Shown here one piece after another: positions 22,315 through 22,474 of a stretch of DNA of 22,474 nucleotides; position 1 is the stretch's first letter, and every line of letters begins with the position of its first letter. A program made the translations under genes and the position numbers. The DNA comes from Mxb001 sp964537955. GTDB lineage: Bacteria > Actinomycetota > Actinomycetes > S36-B12. Where the stretch lies: the NCBI GenBank assembly GCA_964537955.1, contig CAZICY010000027.1:1-22474 (forward strand), read 5' to 3'. The notes beneath the pieces were generated by a model. It worked only from the letters and a program-made list of their open reading frames with translations. It had not been told where the DNA came from and made no database searches.

Positions 22315-22390
22315 GGGGACATCCTGCCGGTCCTCATGGTGGCCGACCAAGGCCCAAGAGGCGGGCCCAGTGCAGCGATGCGGCCCTCTT

Positions 22391-22428
22391 CTTGACGTCC
22401 GCGTCAAGTTGACGCTAGCGTCAAGTCC
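22391..22428 (+). promoter_or_regulatory. Leaderless promoter with two tandem TTGACG-N4-CGTCAA operators
   Basis: Two inverted repeats sit 17 bp apart: CTTGACG/CGTCAAG (22391-22408, centre TCCG) and the perfect 16-bp palindrome TTGACGCTAGCGTCAA (22409-22424). They overlap a good promoter: -35 TTGACG (22392-22397), 18-bp spacer, -10 TAGCGT (22416-22421), then seven bases to the ATG at 22429, so the mRNA would be leaderless. The operator half-sites resemble those of MerR-type regulators of acyl-CoA and branched-chain amino-acid catabolism; the regulator itself is not in the window. Confidence 0.75.
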
Positions 22429-22474
22429 ATGGCGCCCGTCCTGCGCTCCCGCCTCGATCCCGCCGTCACGGCGG
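22429..22474 (+). CDS. Partial gene, probable acyl-CoA carboxylase beta (carboxyltransferase) subunit
   Basis: Fifteen codons before the right edge, reading MAPVLRSRLDPAVTA. The VLRSRLDP start resembles the N-terminus of methylcrotonyl-CoA or propionyl-CoA carboxylase beta subunits in actinobacteria. Together with operators typical of acyl-CoA catabolism genes, this suggests leucine degradation, but 15 residues are too few for certainty. Confidence 0.4.
   Translation, partial: MAPVLRSRLDPAVTA

Overview
The window is dense, high-GC, actinobacterial-type chromosomal DNA (about 70% GC in most lines sampled). The assignment rests on GTG/TTG starts, 1-4 nt start/stop overlaps, apparent leaderless promoters, a c-di-AMP (ydaO-type) riboswitch upstream of an NlpC/P60 hydrolase, and families concentrated in Actinomycetota (DUF5926 with SEC-C, DUF4446, DUF6457). 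I cannot name a genus. A run of exactly 100 N at 16006-16105 shows this is a scaffolded draft. I saw no tRNA, rRNA, CRISPR array, insertion sequence or integrase.

Layout. 1-78 is the start of a secreted protein leaving the window on the minus strand; 79-232 is the divergent intergenic stretch. 233-2529 (+): GlcD-type FAD oxidase coupled to a SEC-C/DUF5926 protein. 2542-4517 (-): TMEM165/GDT1 transporter behind a channel-like membrane protein. 4570-5067 (+): DUF4446. 5071-5745 (-): NlpC/P60 hydrolase under a c-di-AMP riboswitch. 6159-6662 (-): SET-domain methyltransferase with a complete post-SET cysteine set. 6848-9057 (+): serS and a lipoprotein. 9076-10449 (-): TrpB2. 10513-11457 (+): HAD phosphatase. 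11460-15374 (-): a run moeA, K+ channel with RCK domain, PIG3-type quinone oxidoreductase, YdeI/OmpD-associated protein (the last with visibly lower GC). 15579-19667 (+): a six-gene redox operon. 19680-19955 (-): small membrane protein with an acidic tail. 20047-22082 (+): OmpR-type two-component pair. 22045-22314 (-): DUF6457. 22391-22474 (+): a leaderless promoter overlaid by two palindromic operators, driving the first codons of what looks like an acyl-CoA carboxylase beta subunit.

The most interesting block is 15579-19667. Four genes form a recognisable flavin-based electron-transfer set: ApbE FMN transferase, a heme-b ferric-reductase-like membrane protein with HX13H and HX12H pairs, a NuoF-like NADH dehydrogenase and a 3Fe-4S-type ferredoxin. 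The FMN_bind protein I would expect with such a set is absent. In its place are two small exported proteins with the same plan: signal segment, charged helix, low-complexity linker, then the octapeptide DTWTGSSG. That octapeptide resembles the ApbE acceptor motif (D-x-x-S/T-G-A-T/S) with Ala replaced by Ser. I infer a possible minimal covalently flavinylated electron carrier system; this is a hypothesis. Electrons would run NADH to NuoF-like protein, ferredoxin, membrane heme, then FMN on the exported proteins.

Three GTG-initiated genes share the same leaderless promoter geometry (TANNNT, six bases, GTG), and a fourth variant drives the carboxylase.
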